Part shown: piece by piece, positions 59,589 through 59,810 of the stretch
How the letters are laid out: every line of letters starts with the position of its first letter
Position numbering within the stretch: position 1 is the first letter of the stretch
Source: a virus
Length of the DNA: 59,810 nt
Strand: one strand, 5' to 3'
IMG/VR virus record: IMGVR_UViG_3300046787_000377
Span: 1 to 59,810 of that record
Notes under the pieces: generated by a model
Databases searched by the model: none
What the model was told of the DNA's origin: nothing
The model's input: the letters and a program-made list of their open reading frames with translations, nothing else
Program-made: the position numbers and the translations under genes

Positions 59589-59810
59589 ATATAAACACAT
59601 TTATGTGTTTGGATGTTCGCATTCATTAAATACTAATTCGATTGATTCTAATTGTAAATCATATTCAGAACATTTAGCAGAAAAGTTAAATATACCAAAT
59701 GAAAATGTATATAATTACTCAATAAATGGAAGTTCGAATAGTGAAAATTTATATTATTTAAATTGTATAAATTCAGAATTTTCTTTTTTTCATAGTAACA
59801 ACGATAATAG
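59557..59810 (+). CDS. SGNH-like protein, 3' end outside window
   Basis: An ATG at 59557, overlapping the oxygenase gene by 32 nt, opens a frame that runs to the end of the window. The visible part begins MTLEKNIGESKYKHIYVFGC, with C-S-H-S following, and includes YSINGSSNSENLYYL. The IYVFGCSHS and G-S-S-N blocks parallel block I and the Gly/Asn block of the SGNH gene at 2924 (GIGCSF; NGGSN). It is probably a second SGNH-type enzyme acting with the oxygenase gene. The catalytic D-x-x-H end is outside the window. Confidence 0.6.
   Translation, partial: MTLEKNIGESKYKHIYVFGCSHSLNTNSIDSNCKSYSEHLAEKLNIPNENVYNYSINGSSNSENLYYLNCINSEFSFFHSNNDN

Overview
The window is a continuous block of virion genes from a large, strongly A+T-rich T4-like myovirus (Caudoviricetes). 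Every convincing gene is on the + strand. No integrase, tRNA, CRISPR array or insertion sequence is visible. The host is not identified. Many late genes have AGGAG-type ribosome binding sites. One duplicated upstream element faintly resembles Bacteroidota promoters, but that is weak evidence.

Layout. (1) 1-5.7 kb: a surface-sugar cassette with two paralogous glycosyltransferase-like genes, two NAD-dependent sugar epimerase/dehydratases, an SGNH-type hydrolase and a stand-alone half of a thiamine-diphosphate enzyme. (2) 5.8-11.5 kb: one 1917-residue mosaic protein with an NMN-adenylyltransferase-like head, a ParB-like domain, several small modules and an ATP-dependent ligase-like tail. (3) 11.6-25.2 kb: packaging and head genes: zinc-ribbon gene, large terminase, portal, about ten prohead/core genes including the gp21-type protease, a phage ribosomal protein bS21, scaffold and major capsid protein. 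(4) 25.2-28.2 kb: two putative capsid decoration genes and small accessory genes separated by strong terminators. (5) 28.2-32.5 kb: neck and tail-completion genes. (6) 32.6-46 kb: an array of large repetitive tail-fibre genes, two with S74 chaperone ends, followed by a glycosyltransferase and a Hint-domain adhesin. (7) 46-58.8 kb: sheath, tube, tail-assembly chaperone with a probable programmed frameshift, tape measure and baseplate hub genes. (8) 58.8 kb to the end: a PhyH-like oxygenase and the start of another SGNH-type gene.

The most interesting system is in regions 2 and 3. A short motif, E-S-[VI]-N-E, recurs between the mini-domains of the 1917-residue protein and in several genes around the prohead protease. 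Many of these proteins also start with a roughly ten-residue leader ending [LIV]-x-E. Both patterns fit the T4 gp21 cleavage rule ([LI]-x-E) and T4 capsid-targeting sequences. I infer that the phage loads a multi-enzyme polyprotein into its prohead, cuts it into separate domains during maturation, and may inject them. NAD-synthesis-like and ligase-like domains would suit countering NAD-depleting or RNA-cutting defences. This is a hypothesis from sequence pattern only.

Regulatory punctuation is regular. Rho-independent terminators are often followed at once by a recurring ATATTTATA-like element 14-40 nt before a start codon, which I take as the late promoter. At 11.53-11.59 kb this element lies inside a perfect inverted repeat that would hide the next start codon on read-through transcripts, as known for T4 lysozyme.
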